A stretch of 64,000 nucleotides of DNA, taken from contig OY730171.1 of NCBI GenBank assembly GCA_963422465.1, positions 2,480,001 through 2,544,000 of the forward strand, read 5' to 3'. Source of the DNA: Lichina pygmaea. Taxonomy: Eukaryota > Ascomycota > Lichinomycetes > Lichinales > Lichinaceae. The notes beneath the pieces are model-generated. The model had not been told where the DNA came from. It ran no database searches and was given only the letters and a program-made list of their open reading frames with translations. A program made the translations under genes and the position numbers. Below are positions 52,161-61,755 of this stretch, piece by piece (position 1 is the stretch's first letter; every line of letters begins with the position of its first letter).

Positions 52161-54311
52161 GATCATGTATCCCACCAACACTGACCTACTGTAAGTAGAG
52201 TGAAATCACTTTACATATCTTTCGAAGTTTGATGTCATCAGTTTTGCCTATGTGTAAATACAAGGCTGATCTATGCACATGATAGAAGCTCTTACATGTG
52301 CGCGCTGGGGCTTTAGTTCAAGTGGGGTGTCATGTGGCGTGGCAACTACACTCTCCCTCCCCTACAAACTCTCCCGCCAACCAAATCCCACCAACCATCA
52401 CGCAGAATCAAAACCTCGTACAGTGGATGATAGCTGACACTCCGACAAAACTCCGACCGAAAAAATTTGCTGACTATAGCGAGCCTTCAGAGAATCGATG
52501 ATCTATCGCGCCTATCCACCAATACCTCGACCAAGAGTAGATCTTGACTTGTGCAAGACTCAGATTACTGAGCTGTATCAGAAGAGTCAATTTTCTAACA
52601 ATCTAGCTACGCACATGTGTTGCCCAGAATCATAGTGTAACAGTCACCTCTTGTACAGGTAAACAACAACTTCTAGAGTGGACTTTCCTACTTCTTTGTT
52701 ATCTTCTCCTAATTCTTGAGATTCTCTGATAGCGAGTATCAAGCTGCATGATCCTTTCACTTACAACTTCCACAGGTGTTTGAGAACTAGTCTTGAGCTG
52801 TACAACACTCGGCAAAAATCCTCTGTGCTTTGGCGTACTGTTGACAGGGAAGGATGTTGAGACTACCCTGTGACTGGATAAGCAGGCCTTTGACAATCCA
52901 GAGGTCTTAGTGGAAGTCAGGCAGTGAAGCTCTTGGGGTGGAGAAGAGGATTGTGGCCAGGCAGAGCCATGAGGTTTGGGTGTTCACTATAAGCCAGGAA
53001 TCGACAGAGCTACAAGCAACTTGTTGACTGTTTTCTTTACAATAGATATGTTCGTTTCTACTTACCTGCTCACCTGCACACTGTACTTGTCCCTTGATAA
53101 TGGCAAGACCGTTGGTCATCTCTCATCGCTGCTGAAGCTAGTCCATCACGGCAATGTGGTGCAAAATTCTTTTGGTCGTGGTTTTGTCGGAGTGTCAGCT
53201 ATCGTCAGCTGTACCTTGAAAATTCAACAAACTCCAAGAAAACAACCTTCTTCCAGCACCGCTTCCTCTTCAGAGTCATCTTCTTCCTGCTTCTCTTCTG
53301 ACTCCGAGTCGTCTTCTACCACATCACTGTCTTTTGTGTTGTCTTTTGTGTAGTCTTCCGTGTTGACATCCTCGGATTCTTCTGACTTGTCTTCTTCCAA
53401 GCAGATTGTTGTCCTGAAGTCTCCTGAGCTGGCCTCTGAAGTCACCACCAAGCCCGTCAGGCGCGACACTATTCCGTAAAAGCCTGTCTTCCTGTCAGAG
53501 GGCAAGTAAGAACAGCACAGTATCCTAGATTCTAATAATGCAGTGCATGCGGGCCCTCTGTACACTCCTGTATTCGCGTCAGCATTGTTGTCCCCATCTT
53601 TATTGCCATCCTGTTCACCATCCCAGTCTTGAGTCCCCACTCCACGGTGGAGTGATGAGCTGCCAGAGGATTGTCAAGCTCATGTGTAGTCTGTCTGAGC
53701 CTTCTCTAGGCATTCCATCATATTTTCAAGAGATATGCATTGTCAAAGGATCTGTCGAAGGCTGATACAATTCAAATCAAAAGGTCTGTGATTCCAAGCT
53801 CATGACTGTTGAGCGGCCAGGCGACTGGTCAGCGTACGGCGTCAGCGTCGTACGGAAGAGGCTCCCAGCGCGTAAGACTCTCTTGATTCTCTGTGTCGTG
53901 ATCTAGCAGTCGAATATACAGGAATATTCTCCTCTCTCACGTGACCTCGGCTCTGGCAGCGAGCGAGGACTGGTCTCTCCCACCCCCCCAGGTCAACATG
54001 TATATATGTCACGACTCTTCGGCGTCTGGAGCCATCGATCACCAGCCAACAACCACCAATAGTGGCAGGGAGACTGTATCTAGACCACTCCTACCTACCC
54101 TGACACCTGTTGGAAGTGCGTAGGAGGTATCCCATATAGACTGTCTATATAGGTAAGGAGAATTTTCGTCAAAATATGATCGCCAATCCCGCAACTCATT
54201 CTCGACATCCAGCGCTTTCTGGCCGTACGTGGAGCGATATCCAGACTTTTGGTACAAGACTGACACCGGCCTGCCGCTGGGACGACCGGTACGGTAACGT
54301 ATGATGACGAA
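52161..54311. other. AT-richer interval without recognisable genes
   Basis: Probably a graveyard of old inserts. 52300-53130 has broken open frames on both strands with no family I can name. 53224-53640 on the minus strand encodes an acidic Glu/Asp/Ser run (EEDDSEEEAVLEEG) and lacks a start of note. TCACGTGA at 53937 may belong to the BMT2 promoter. Confidence 0.35.
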
Positions 54312-55208
54312 ATGCCAGCGACGATGGTATCTAGAAATAGGAACAAGCCTGGATCAAGTCGTTCCTCCAAACTGCTATCGACAGGCCGACCGCCCTCCTT
54401 TGGACAAGCTCCTTCTCGCCTTGGCTCGAAGACATCTCGCCGGCTGATCAGCATCCACCACCGGCTAAGCAAGGAGAAGGCGAAAGCGCTGCAGGATGGC
54501 GACGCGGCTGCGGCCGAGGTGATAGGTAGCCAGATCGAAGCAGAAGGAGGTCTACAGGCATATCAACAGGCCAGCAGAAGCGGCCAATCACTCGAGCGAG
54601 GCGGTGACTCGTCGAGGATCCTGTGCGAATGGCTGTCGCCACTCAAGGATAAGCCGCTCGGAGGCCCTCAAGCGGCTGCCAGACCGCGGATGCTCGAGAT
54701 CGGCGCTCTCAGCACTGAGAATGCGTGTTCGCGCTCGGGGCTCTTTGACATGACCCGCATCGACCTACACGCCACGGACGTCGGCGTGCGGCGACAGGAC
54801 TTTATGGCGATGCCGCTGCCGATGTCGGAGGCGGAGCGGTTTCACGTGATATCGCTGTCGCTAGTCCTGAACTACGTGCCGGACGCGGTCGGCCGAGGTG
54901 AGATGCTGCTGCGGACGACCAAGTTCCTGCTGCAGAGCACAGAAGGGCCGGCGCGTCTCTTGCCCTCGCTCTTCCTCGTGCTGCCCGCGCCGTGCGTCAC
55001 CAACTCGCGCTACCTCACCGAAGCGCGACTCGTCGACATCATGCAGAGCCTGGGCTACGCCCTCACCGCGAAGAAGCAGTCTTCGAAGCTGCTCTACTAC
55101 CTCTGGCGCTTCTGCGCCGCCGACGTCCGCGACGCGCGTGCCTTCGCCAAGGTGGAGCTGTATCCGGGCAAGAGGAGGAACAACTTTGCCATCGTCAGAG
55201 CTCGATGA
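54312..55208 (+). CDS. BMT2: 25S rRNA adenine-N1 methyltransferase
   Basis: SAM-dependent nucleolar enzyme that methylates one adenine of 25S rRNA. The single exon encodes 298 residues. The early basic region ends TSRRLISIHHRLSKEKAKAL. Next come YQQASRSGQSLERGGDSSRI, LCEWLSP, the Rossmann-type MLEIGALSTENACS, DMTRIDLHATDVGVRRQDF and PMSEAERFHVISLSLVLNYV (catalytic face), and SLFLVLPAPCVTNSRYLTEA near the end, finishing GKRRNNFAIV. The order GQxxxRGGDSS, then IGALSxxN, RIDL and VISLSLVLNYVPD, is that of BMT2. Chosen ATG at 54312 gives a normal length. Confidence 0.9.
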   Translation: MPATMVSRNRNKPGSSRSSKLLSTGRPPSFGQAPSRLGSKTSRRLISIHHRLSKEKAKALQDGDAAAAEVIGSQIEAEGGLQAYQQASRSGQSLERGGDSSRILCEWLSPLKDKPLGGPQAAARPRMLEIGALSTENACSRSGLFDMTRIDLHATDVGVRRQDFMAMPLPMSEAERFHVISLSLVLNYVPDAVGRGEMLLRTTKFLLQSTEGPARLLPSLFLVLPAPCVTNSRYLTEARLVDIMQSLGYALTAKKQSSKLLYYLWRFCAADVRDARAFAKVELYPGKRRNNFAIVRAR

Positions 55209-55861
55209 GGCCCCGTCGAGCCGGTCGCTGCTCTGATACTTTTATCTACACAAGGAAGAATCTCACAACGGCTGGAAGTGTCTAGCCCTCGTGCCTACTT
55301 TCCACCCCGTCGTTCGGGGTGTTGACGGCCAAGGTCTGCTTGTTTGCTCTTCTTTCTAATTGCAGCGTGCCCCTCGTACGGTACGTTACGTACCGGTACC
55401 GTAGGTCGTACGAGGAAGATGGATGCTCGGCATTGGGAAGTCGCCCTCTGGCCTCTGCCGGAGTTGCCTCCACTAGAAGAGATCAATATAGCATGACTTC
55501 ACGATACGCTTATGTAAGCTAGCACCTGTTACTGAACGGAGGTACGAAGTACTTCCGCAGACCTACCCACTTACCACAAACAGACTAGCTCCACGTATAC
55601 CGGTAGCTCGACCCCACGTGGGCCCCACGGATGCGGACATCATGAGCATTTTTCAAGTACTCAAAACTGCGTGCTTGCGATCGGGCGTGAATCTTGCCCG
55701 CTTTGCTACATGAGGCTTTTCTTTAGATTTAGGGTGGAACCCTTGATGTCTGTGCTACGATGTCAGGAGCTGTCGGCAACCATGCGCTTAGTCAGTGGCA
55801 TGACTAGGCACCGCGAGAGCCTACCGCTCACTTCTCAAAGTTGATCTCACTGCAGCAGCCC
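55209..55861. other. Interval between BMT2 and NPT1
   Basis: No gene. 55378-55402 is a dense GTACCGGTACC palindrome cluster; CCCCACGTGGGCC lies at 55608-55620. Confidence 0.4.
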
Positions 55862-57822
55862 ATGACAATGGCGATTTCGACGGAGAGGGACGGCGCCGTC
55901 GACGCGGACGCCGTAGCACACGATGACCTCCCGGAGGGCATCACATCGCTGCTGGATACTGATCTCTACAAGCTGACCATGCAATGTGCGGTGCTGAAAT
56001 ACTTCCCCGACGTCGGTATGTTCTCGTCTGTAAGACCGCATCTTCCGAGCTTCAGTCCTTCGTCGAGGAATGGTCGCTGATTTCTACTGCTGCAGATGTC
56101 ACGTACAGCTTCACAAACCGCACCAAGCACATGAAGCTGACGAGACGGGCTTTTCGCTGGCTCGATGCCCAAGTCGCCAGTGTGTTGCCATCCTGTCAGC
56201 GCACAGGAAGAGGGATTGCTTAGAGCGTGTTTTTTGCAGGGCTTGGAAGCATCTCCGTCACGCCCCAGGAGATTCAGTTCTTGGAGAGCGTTTGCCCGTT
56301 CTTGACCCAGCCTTACCTCACCTTCCTAAGGGCGTTCAGATTGCAGCCAGCGAAACATGTCCGTGTCGTGTTTCAGGCGGCGAACACACCGGATCATGAG
56401 GATGACGATGACGATAGCCGTGGGGATATCAATTTTGACATTCGAGGACGCTGGGTCGACACCATCCTTTACGAGATTGTTCTTCTCGCCTTGACCAGCG
56501 AGGCGTATTTTCGATTCTGTGATCGCGACTGGACGCACGAGGGTCAGGAAGGTTCGTCTCCATTGCATTCCGGTCGGTCGTCGTTATCAGCCGTCGAGGC
56601 TGACTTTCACCTTGTCGATGGTTTCGTAGACAAGGCGGAGCGCAAAGGCGTGGCGCTACTGCAACATGGCTGTCGTTTTTCGGAGTTTGGGACCCGGAGA
56701 AGACGCGACTACCATACCCAAGACTTGGTGCTTCGTGGCCTCGTACGAGCTGCCAAAAAAGGCGCCGAGGGCGGCCAGACGGGCAGGCTCTTGGGAACGA
56801 GCAACGTTCACTTCGCCATGAAGTACGGACTCAAGCCTGTTGGTACCGTAGCCCACGAATGGACCATGGGCATCGCCGCGATTACAGACAACTACGAGGA
56901 CGCGAACGAGACGGCTCTGAGATACTGGATCTGCACCTTTGGTACTGGGGTGAGTCGGGAGAGACTGGAAGGATTTTGAGGGCCAATAAGCGTTCATTGA
57001 CTGACCATTCGGCACTTGTCTGGAGCACAGGTTCTCAGCATAGCCCTGACCGATACTTTCGGCACCCCGGCCTTCCTTAGAGCGTTCCAGAAAGAGGTTC
57101 CAGAATACACTTCTGCGGAGCCCGGAATGGGAGCGACATTGGCGTCGACTGCAGCGTTGGAGAAGCTTTCTAGCACGACGGCGAGACTGAGCGAGACGCA
57201 AGCTCCTTGTCAGGCTCCGGTTGAAGCTGTAAGCCCACACCAAAAAGATGGCCACGAGCAATCCAATGGGGTGGTGCGAGACGGTGAAAGCAAACAAAAG
57301 AGGAGAACTTATGCCGAAACCTTCACCGGAGTGCGACAGGACTCGGGTAGTCCGGCCGAGTTCATCGAGATGATGCGCCGCTTTTACTCGTCGCAGGGAA
57401 TTCCGACGACGGAAAAGGTCATCATCTTCTCCGACTCCCTCAACATCGACCTGTGTCTCGAGTACAAGGACGAAGCGGGGAAGCACGGCTTCAAGCCGAG
57501 CTTTGGCATCGGCACCTTCTTGACAAACGACTTTGACCGGCAGTCCTCGTCGTCACCGAGAGGCGAGTCGGGAAACGGGGAGAAGCCGGTCAAGTCCAAG
57601 CCGATGAACATCGTCATCAAACTCTCGTCGGCGCAGGGTCGACCGGCCGTCAAGATCAGCGACAACATTGGCAAGAACACGGGCGACGAGGCCACTGTGA
57701 GGGAAGTCAAGCGCCGACTGGGCTACGTCGAGCACGACTGGGTCGTCGAGGCTGACGGCGAGGACGGTGGCGACCGAAAAAGGCGGAGGCATCTGGGCGA
57801 CGAGAGCACCCGGTTGGGATAG
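55862..57822 (+). CDS. NPT1: Nicotinate phosphoribosyltransferase
   Basis: Salvages nicotinate to nicotinate mononucleotide in NAD+ synthesis. Exons 55862-56015, 56096-56179, 56240-56949 and 57031-57822 give 579 residues. Key blocks: SLLDTDLYKLTMQCAVLKYF, VTYSFTNRTKHMKL, SEAYFRF, HGCRFSEFGTRRRRDYHTQD, the phosphoribosyl-binding GTSNVHFAMKYGLKPVGTVA followed by HEW, ALTDTFGTPAFL, VRQDSGSPAEFI, IIFSDSLNID and FGIGTFLTNDF. An acidic insert (DHEDDDDDSRGD) and a Ser/Gln-rich insert at about residue 380 make it longer than yeast NPT1. The first in-frame ATG is at 55862; a second is six bases on. The tail beyond RLGYVEHDW is basic and may bind nucleic acid or serve as a nuclear signal (KRRRH). Confidence 0.93.
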
Positions 57823-58360
57823 TCGTGGGAACCGCGGTCGTTTCGCTCACTCCGAGCAGGCATCCAGCGCCGGTCAGCGGCACAGGAATCACTCGCGATC
57901 ATGGCTTCAAGCTCCGTTCGCTGCGATACACGCCTCGCCATGGGAGGGCACTCTTCAGGCGTCTCGATGGCGCGCTTTCTGAGCTGCTCTTTTCTTTCGA
58001 GGCCACGTCTGGTCCATATCATCTAGACGCGCCGACAACATCCCTTGGGTAGTTTGGAGCTATCATAGACGCACGCTCAGGCTACGATACCGGTAGAATA
58101 CACTACTTGCAGACTACACCACTTGCAGACCACACGACCGGCAAACCAATTACTAACGGTATTGCTACTACTACTCCGTGCAGTACTGGCAAGCTACCAC
58201 AGCACCTGCAGCCTCTACCACTTGCTGAATCACTACACTCCTTGCAGACTACTACGCTATTTGACAGACTCGGCTCCTGCCAAAGTACTGCAGCCGTTGC
58301 AGGCTCTACTTGTAGCAAGCTACCACACCTGTCGACAGACTCCATCACTTGCTGATTTTG

Positions 58361-58513
58361 CACTACACTAAACTATGCTACGCTACACTACACTGCACTA
58401 CACTAAACTACGCTACACTGGACTGCAGTGCCGTGCACTACCCTGCACTACATTACACTACACTACACTGGAATGCAGTACACCGCACTACACTACATTA
58501 CACTACACTACAG
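58361..58513. repeat. Pentanucleotide array (CTACA)n with variants
   Basis: About thirty imperfect CACTA or CTACA units, with scattered CTGCA and CTAAA variants. Confidence 0.8.
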
Positions 58514-58667
58514 GATATACACACAGTCTACACATTGTGTCCCAGCAAACCACAACCAACTACACAACTCACCGACTCAAAAGAGAATAGTTCTCACTAA
58601 CAGAAGTTTCATCATCTATCCAAGATCATCATGCAAGATGTGCACAGTACTTGTACATCTGTACTTT

Positions 58668-58668
<1 letters not shown>

Positions 58669-58712
<44 letters not shown>
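58669..58712. repeat. Dinucleotide array (GA)n
   Basis: About twenty-one uninterrupted GA units. Confidence 0.85.
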
Positions 58713-58714
<2 letters not shown>

Positions 58715-58949
58715 ATGTAATGTAAGAAAGATCATCCGCAATCAGGTGCCTGCTCCAAAAAGTGCAGTAGCTAAATTACTTTGTATGTACAATGAAGACT
58801 GTCTGTCGGGGGGTAGTGGAAGAGGGAAGGACTTGTTGACAGTGGGAGTGGGCTTGAGTTGATTGTTTGGCTAGACACAAGACTTGGAGTAGAATAGTCA
58901 ACTTGATGGGTTGAAGAATATATGTATGTATGTAGAGAGAAATAAGAGA

Positions 58950-58969
58950 GGGGGGGGGGGGGGGGGGGG
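58950..58969. repeat. Poly(G) tract of 20
   Basis: Follows a GAGAGA stretch; same class as the tracts at 5886, 6618, 23069, 44294 and 62575. Confidence 0.85.
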
Positions 58970-59084
58970 AGGGAGAAATCATGGGAACTGTGCGACGGTT
59001 TGTGGTTCTTCTGCTGCTGACTAGTGTATATACTTGGATGGAGAAATGAAGATGTGCTGGACACAAGAGGATATGGTTGCATGG

Positions 59085-59295
59085 ATGTATGGATGCATGG
59101 ACACAGGCAAATGGATGTATGGACATGTGGAGATGGGGACACATGGATGAATGGATGAATGGATGAATGGACCAATGGATGAATGGATACACGGACACAT
59201 GGACACATGGACAAATGAATACACAAACACATGGACACCTGGACGAATGGACGAATGGATACACGGATACATGGACATATCGACACTTGGACATA
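59085..59295. repeat. Minisatellite of ATGGAC and GGATGAAT units
   Basis: Degenerate head-to-tail units of 8-16 bp built from ATGGACAC, ATGGATGA and ACGGACAC, ending about 65 nt before the transporter's stop codon on the opposite strand. Confidence 0.75.
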
Positions 59296-59360
59296 CACAC
59301 GGCCAAACCGATGGCTCGCCAAAGGCCGACAGCCGGCCAACCGACCGCTGCCGCATCGAG

Positions 59361-61755
59361 TCACCAGGGCAAGAAGACCCAGACGGTGCCGACCACGGCC
59401 AGCACGGACGAGACCGCGATGAGGGCGTAGTCGAGGACGCGCTCGCGGAGGGAGATGTCGCGGCCGAAGATGCGGAGGTGGAAGAGCAGCGGCAGGATGA
59501 CGCAGATGGTGAAGCACATGGCCGAGCCGAGCAGGGCCATGACCCGGTCGAAGAAGGGGAAGAGGATGGCCATGGCGACGAAGCTCACCATCGTCAGCAC
59601 CCTGATCGCCACCCTCAGCAGCCCGCGCGACATGCCGGAGAAGCCGATGAGCGACGGGTTGTCCGACACGGCCCGGGCATCGAGCCCGGTGAGGACTTCG
59701 ATCGTGCTGATGATCGGCTGAGCGCTGTGTGCGGCGGAGAGCGAAAAAAAAAAAAAAGAGGAGCAGGTCAGTCAGGTGGGGTATCCAATCAGTCGCGAAA
59801 CGGGTAATGGGGATACAGAGTCCGAGCCATGCAGGGATCACGATGGATGTTCGGGAAAGAAGGAAAAATCCACCCACTTCAAGGGGATCTTGGTCAGCGG
59901 GATGATGGCGACGAAGACGATGATGCAGACCGAGAGCGCGCGCGGATACGCGCTCGACGCCAGGATGTTGGACGTCATCTCGTCGCCCACGTCGTTGCCA
60001 AACATGAGAACGCCGGCGACGGCCATGGCGAGGTCGAGCAGAAGCTACACCAGCCATTCGTCAGTCGGGACGTCCTTCCGGGCGGGAGCGTTGAGCAGGA
60101 CTTCAGGTCCGTCCGGCCGGCCTACCGTGAAGATGTACGTGACGCGCAACCCCTTGCGAAACTTCGTCGGATGCCGCATGTCTCGGTAGATGTTCGGAAA
60201 GACGCTGTGTCCGCCCCACGACGCTACGCCGGATCGTCAGAGCGGAACGGTCGAGGGAAGATGTGGCGGGGCGCTTACACATGAGGAGGCCAAAGGCGAT
60301 GGGCAGCATCGACCAGCGCTGTGGCAGCAGATAGGTCTGAGCCGGTTCCCGCAGAGATCCCGGTCGATGTGGCTTGATGAGCCCGTCGACGAAGACGATG
60401 GCGACGACTAGACGATCGCGAATCGGTCAGCGTCTGTCCCCGTCGTTGCCCTCCCACCAGAGTCCGTCCCGGCGCGGGGGCGGGGCTTACTGCCGAAGCA
60501 ACTGACGATGCCCAACACGCTGGAGAAGCTCAAGACCCTCAGAGGCAAAAAGGCAAGCGGCAACAGGAGCAGGCAGCAGACGATCTTCCAATCGACGTGG
60601 TCCCAGCCCGGGATGAGCACGACGAGACTGTCGGCGAAGAGGACGACGAGCGCGACGTTGGCGGCCAGGAGCTCGAGCCCGAAGAGGATGCTGGTCATCA
60701 CCCGCGCGCGCGGCCCGAAAGAGACGTAGGCGAGGTCGGCGAAGGTGATCAGCGTGTCGTCGACGTCGAGGCATCTCGCCAGGATCCTGGCCGTGTAGGC
60801 CGTCACGGCGGCGGAGAGCAGCAGGAAGCCGATCCCGATGAGCCAGCCGGCGTGGCGGACGGCGAGCGGCAGGCTCAGCAGGCCGACGCCGACGAGCACG
60901 TTGACCGAGTTGAAGATGGTCTGAGGCAGGGTCGACTGTCCGACCACGACGTTGACGAAGCGGCCGTCTTCGCGCTCGACACGCCGGACCAGAAGAGGCT
61001 CTCGTTCCTTGTTCGAGTCCTCGCCGTCACGGTCCAGATGCTCGCGCCACAGCCGACCGGCGTAGGCGACGGAGTGGTCGGTCATGCGCGACGTCACCGA
61101 GCCGAGGCTCGTTCCGTACGAGGAGGCCAGGTGGGGGGCGGCGCCCAACAGCTCGTCTCGCGCGCCGGGGGACCGTCTGGAGCCCCTCGTCGCCGGGCCC
61201 GACCGGTCGCCGCCGTGCCCGTCACGGGTCTGGTTCGGCGACGAGCGGCCATCGCCGGCCTCGGACGCCTCCTCGGCCGCGCGGTCCGGACGCAGCAAGG
61301 GCTTGGACGCCTCTCCACGCTCGAGGTCGGAGCTCCCGGAGGCCGCGTCGACGTCGTCCGCGAGCAGAACCGGTTTCGCCAGCGGCGTCACCTCGTAGAA
61401 CCCGGCCGCTCGCTGCCACGAACGGGCAAAGTTCTCGATGCTGTTGACGCCACCGGCGCGCCGTAGGGTGTCGAGGCCAACGGAGAGCGACGATCTATCC
61501 GGGCAGTGCCGGGGTCAGGTCGAGCCTTTGCTCGGGTTCGATCGCCGGAGCAGCAGCAGCTCACCGTCGCTGTCTGACTACCCTCCCTCCCCATTCCGAG
61601 CCTTGGCGCGGGCTCGCCCTCCAGACATTCTCGTCGCCAGGGTCCGTGTCACCTTGGCGGGTGGCCGCGCCACCCGCAGCGATGTCTCGTGCCGTCGATG
61701 TGCCGTCATCGTGTTCGTCCCAGCCTGAGGGCTGTCTCGACCCGTGGCTCGACAT
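59361..61755 (-). CDS. Vacuolar amino-acid transporter, AVT1-like (AAAP family)
   Basis: Six exons (61755-61565, 61494-60491, 60407-60279, 60223-60126, 60044-59874, 59717-59361) join in phase to 649 residues. The cytosolic N-terminus of about 260 residues includes [20 protein letters not shown] and VTP, diagnostic of fungal AVT1-like proteins. Transmembrane helices begin [20 protein letters not shown] with [14 protein letters not shown], the usual first and second helices of the family, followed by [40 protein letters not shown] and [10 protein letters not shown]. The last exons give [20 protein letters not shown] and four further helices. Splicing at a GTGGAT donor restores KWPI. It likely moves neutral amino acids into the vacuole using the proton gradient; substrate is not shown by sequence. 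The intron 59718-59873 contains an A13 run. Confidence 0.88.

Larger units (their letters stand above)
57823..59360. other. Satellite-rich gene-free interval
   Basis: No gene. From 58090 the DNA is almost entirely simple or low-complexity: CTTGCAGACTAC-type tandems, the (CACTA)n array, (GA)n, poly(G) and the GGATGAATGGACAC minisatellite. Long open frames here, including those reading through from the transporter gene on the minus strand, encode only repeats. Confidence 0.6.

Noticed and set aside
53224-53640. Acidic 138-codon minus-strand frame as a gene
   Set aside because: Low-complexity Glu/Asp/Ser composition in a decayed region, no homologous features and no neighbouring exons.
58771-59360. 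Minus-strand extension of the transporter frame through the minisatellite (PSIH/CPCVHVS-type repeats)
   Set aside because: The transporter ends at a stop at 59361 after the correct splice; the downstream frame is read-through of simple repeats.
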